A stretch of DNA of 64,000 nucleotides, from assembly GCF_041381155.1 (NCBI RefSeq), contig NC_091135.1, forward strand, positions 61,478,567 through 61,542,566, given 5' to 3'. This DNA is from Argopecten irradians (lineage: Eukaryota > Mollusca > Bivalvia > Pectinida > Pectinidae). A program made the translations under genes and the position numbers. This document shows positions 60,440 to 64,000 of this stretch, piece by piece. Numbering within the stretch: the first letter of the stretch is position 1; each line of letters begins with the position of its first letter. The notes under the pieces were generated by a model, which had not been told where the DNA came from, did no database searches, and saw only the letters and a program-made list of their open reading frames with translations.

Positions 60440-60604
60440 GTAAAACTTGTTTTTAAACAATGCCAGAAATTAAGAAAATCGGTTTTCCTTTGAAAAGTCT
60501 GATCAAGGAAGGATGTACTGTATTGAATACCTAGTTAATCGATTTACAGATTGTTGATGATATAGTCATATAGACACCTATATGGCAAACCGTTCGGGTT
60601 TTTA

Positions 60605-61190
60605 CCCATTGAAATGAAGATATCTCTATTTATTTAATTAAAGATGTATCTATTTGTTTAATTAAAGATATCTCTATTTAATTTAAGATATCTCTATGAA
60701 AATAAAGATATGTTTAATTTAAATACAGATAATTCTATTTCTACTGAAAATAGAGAAAGCTTCTTTTAAAATACAGATATCTATTTCAGATCCAGATATC
60801 TCTATTTGAATTACGAATATCTATGTTTTAGTTGAGATATCTTTATTCTTAATAGAGATGTTTTAAATTCTTGTCCAATTAAAGATGTGTTTATTTAAAA
60901 TAGAGTTATCTCGATTTGAATTAAAGATATCCCTATTTTAAAAATAGATTTCTTTATTTTTTTAGATAAAAGTGTCTTCATTTTAAATACAGATATCTCT
61001 ATTGCAAAAAAAATATATAGATATTTTTAATCAGCAACATAGTATGTCTCTGCTTTAATTGAATTAGAGATATTTGAAATTAATACCAGTATACTTTGCA
61101 AGGCATATATCTTTATTTGAATTAAAGATATCTTTATTTTTTATATTAAGAATGATATCTTTACTTTGAATACAAATATCTTATTTCAGT
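60605..61190. repeat. degenerate AGATATCTCTATTT repeat
   Basis: Many imperfect copies of AAAGATATCTCTATTTAAAT-like motifs, spaced irregularly (about 20-40 bp). The AGATATCT core is self-complementary, so copies pair in either direction. Similar in style to the GATATC-rich region at 9.0-9.9 kb but a different motif. Confidence 0.65.
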
Positions 61191-61194
61191 ATGG

Positions 61195-63270
61195 AAAAAT
61201 CCAAACGGCTTGCCATAATACACTTGCATGTGTTCAGCTGTATTTTACACGTATAGGTGTTTGTTATTAAAGAGGAATCAAATCTCTGATGCCAGAGAGT
61301 ATTTGGGTTTGTTATTAAGTTCTCATATTTTGTTTCCCTGTGTAGTACAGGGTTTGAAAAATAGTCTATAGACTCGTGAAATGTTCCTCTCCACGGAAAT
61401 CTTTAGTAAAAGGCGAAAGATTTATGCGTGGTTTGAAGAGAAACCAGAGTACAAACTACGAGTTTCGAATACACTTTATTTTTTACAAAGTAGAACATTC
61501 TAAGTGTTCAATAATATCTAGTGCTATTATAATTTCATTTTATTGGTAATTACTTATTAAAAAATGTTAAAACTCATTTCTGGTTGATCATTTTAATAAA
61601 TGCAATTTGAATTAATCAAAATAAAGTTGAAATAGACATTATTTGTACGAAACTTCACATTCCTTGTGAATCATTTCACTCACACGACAACGCTACCCAA
61701 ACGCAATGGAAAGGGAGGTAACTCCAGCGACTTCTACTGTCTTTTTCTGAATGATGTCCATAGCTCAGAGGAATTCCAGGTGATCGATGTAAATCGTATA
61801 GTAGGCCTATAGAGGTATATTTTCTAGTGTAAGTCAATCATGATGAGATTGGAAACTGTCATAAATCAAAACTACGTATTGGCTAATTGACTTCCACTTA
61901 TAAATAGGCGTGGTTCTTGTCAAGAAGTTCAACTTTTTATTAGCATTAATACCATATTTTTGTATAATTTTAAATTCAATTGTTTCTTATTTTTGTAATG
62001 AAAAGAAGCAATATAAACGTTCCCTGGTAAACTCAAAATCGAGAATGTATACAAGTTATATCACCTGAATTGTACCTACCCTGTATCTACCACCTGATTG
62101 TACCTACCCTGTATCTACCAACATACACAGGTCCATCAGCCATATAGAAAGATAATGAAAAGTTTTTAATCTTCCTTGTGAACGTACACCTTTATGTGAA
62201 TAAGAATCAAATAAAAAACAAAACATTGATTTAATTCGACATACATTTTAATGCTCGTGGAACATTGTTTTGGCAGGAAATGTACTTCAACTTTGTCTAT
62301 AAAACAATCATATGACAATAGACACAGGGATGCGTCTCACGCACTACTTATAATAAACTAATCGTTACGACTATTTCATGGAATGTTTAATGATCAGTAC
62401 ACAGTATAACATATTCTAGCACATCTTAACATATTCATAAGTTGGCATTATATATCATTAAGATATGACATATATGGCGCTGTTCAAGATGAATGCATCT
62501 TGCATATTGTGGAATGTTTTGAAATTAAAAATAAAGTACAGTAGAACTTTATAGGAAAAATAAGTTTGATAAAATAATATCCAATATAGAACGAGAATGA
62601 TACAATTATCCAGTATGTGAAAAATATGAAAGTGGAAGTTCTACAATAATAATAATATTAGGTTGACATGTTAATGAACATGACGAGAATGTAGAAACAC
62701 ATTGAGTTGGTGATTAATGTATAAACATCTAGTACGTTACGATAGTATTACATGATTGGGACATGGTAAAATAATTAATAATCTAGTACGTATACATGTG
62801 TAATATTATCATAGATTAAAATCACATCCAAGTACAAACGATCATGATAAATATAGGAATGTCATGTTTTGGATTTTAAGCACTAATTGTATTTTTTTAC
62901 AATAACAATTTATTCGGCCCGGATAAAGCATTGATTTTTATAATATGCACATATCTTGGTAGACCTCATCTATAAGTTTTTGATATTCATAAATTTAAAG
63001 ATAATTGCTCAATAAACCTATCGAAATCAAACCTTTGGCCTGGCTGTTTATTTTAAAAATAAAATTATTTTCAAATACTATAGATCTACATTTGGTATTC
63101 AAAACAAACTTCATTTTTATCATATCAATATAAAAATGTTATATCTTGTACCAATAAAAATCTCTTTAAAAGTTGCTTTAAAGATGATGAAGAGGTGACT
63201 TTAAAACTTTCATTTCTTCTTAAATTAATTCACATGAGGTATAATAAGGAGAATTCGCACGAATGAAAAT
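61195..63270. other. non-coding, little recognised
   Basis: AT-rich sequence without a supported exon on either strand. Holds a GGGAGGTAACTCC motif near 61714, of a kind that recurs in molluscan non-coding DNA, and a small tandem duplication at 62062-62118. Confidence 0.4.
62062..62118. repeat. 28/29-bp tandem duplication
   Basis: CACCTGAATTGTACCTACCC plus TGTATCTAC is followed at once by the same sequence lacking one A. A recent local duplication with no other feature. Confidence 0.9.
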
Positions 63271-63272
63271 TG

Positions 63273-64000
63273 AGAGTTTTATCACATTCTGATGAGATAA
63301 AGTTTCATCACATTTAAATGAGGTAAAGTTTGATCACATTCAGATGAGGTAAAGTTTGATCACATTCAGACGAGGTGAAGTTTCATCACATTCAAATGAG
63401 GTAAAGTTTCATCACATTCAGATGAAGTGAAGTTTGATCACATTCAGATGAAGTGAAGTTTCATCACATTCAGTTGAGGTAAAGTTTCATCACATTCAGA
63501 TGAGGTAAAATTTGATCACATTCAGATGAGGTTGAGTTTCATCACATTCAGATGAGGTAAAGGTTAACACATTCAGATGAGGTAAAGTTTGATCACATTC
63601 AGATGAGGTGAAGTTTCATCACATTCAGATGAGGTAAAGTTTGATCACATTCAGATGAAGTAAATTTTGATCACATTCAGATGAGGTGAAGTTTGATCAC
63701 ATTTAGACGAGGTAAAGTTTGATCACATTCAGATAAGGTAAAGTTTCATCACATTCAAATGAGGTAAAGTTTCATCACATTCAAATGAGGTAAAGTTTCA
63801 TCACATTCAGATGAGGTAAAGTTTCATCACATTCAGACGAGGTAAAGTTTCATAACATTCAGACGAGGTAATGTTTGATCACATTCAGATGAGATGAAGT
63901 TTCATCACATTCAAATGAGGCAAAGTTTCATCACATTCAAACTAGGTAAAGTTTGATCACATTCAGACGAGGTAAAGTTTGATCACATTCAGATGAGGTA
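63273..64000. repeat. 26-bp tandem repeat, about 28 copies, runs off the window
   Basis: Unit CACATTCAGATGAGGTAAAG plus TTTGAT or TTTCAT, 26 bp. Copies vary at a few positions (ATTCAA, GACGAGG, GAAGTGAAG). TTTGATCACATT and TTTCATCACATT versions are intermixed. The array is cut by the window end, so its size is unknown. Confidence 0.95.

Overview
The window is eukaryotic: coding sequence is split into short exons with GT/AG splice sites, and repeats dominate. An AT-rich background, long G/C homopolymers, many palindromic hairpins and a Shisa/WBP1-type membrane protein fit a marine invertebrate, most likely a mollusc; that assignment is inference. No bacterial genes, tRNA, rRNA or CRISPR array were seen.

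Layout. 1-7.2 kb: AT-rich sequence with a possible two-exon gene for a 73-residue secreted Cys/Trp-rich peptide (2046-4032, +). 7.25-8.94 kb: 75-bp satellite. 8.94-10.93 kb: GATATC-rich sequence with a 304-bp MITE (8-bp target duplication) and a near-perfect palindrome. 10.8-11.6 kb: cluster of TGACGTCA sites, a candidate first exon and hairpins. 12.0-28.4 kb: array of a 56-bp satellite. 28.4-33.7 kb: visibly error-rich sequence (a degraded 56-bp repeat in inverse sense, a degraded 75-bp satellite, then a degraded start of the 8.94-kb segment). 33.7-35.0 kb: a copy of 9.6-10.93 kb that looks identical, fused straight into a second 56-bp array (35.0-51.4 kb). The outermost units of the two arrays share a private variant, so I read them as the edges of one array with a mis-joined or haplotypic insert between them.

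53.2-59.7 kb, minus strand: a four-exon gene reconstructed here by matching splice phases. It encodes a 180-residue single-pass membrane protein of the WBP1/VOPP1/Shisa-like group (signal peptide, six cysteines, one transmembrane helix, RRRR stop-transfer, two PPxY motifs). Its large first intron holds a 2.0-kb element with ~490-bp inverted arms that encloses a broken BTB-type C2H2 zinc-finger exon. 59.7-64 kb: no gene seen; a hairpin, poly-G, degenerate AT-rich repeats and a 26-bp tandem repeat running off the end.

The two gene candidates show no functional link. The likeliest new biology is the small peptide gene, the gene-capturing inverted-repeat element, and a recurring arrangement of TGACGTCA sites, ATGGCGG start, splice donor and nearby hairpin. 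The middle of the window should be treated as suspect assembly until read depth is examined.
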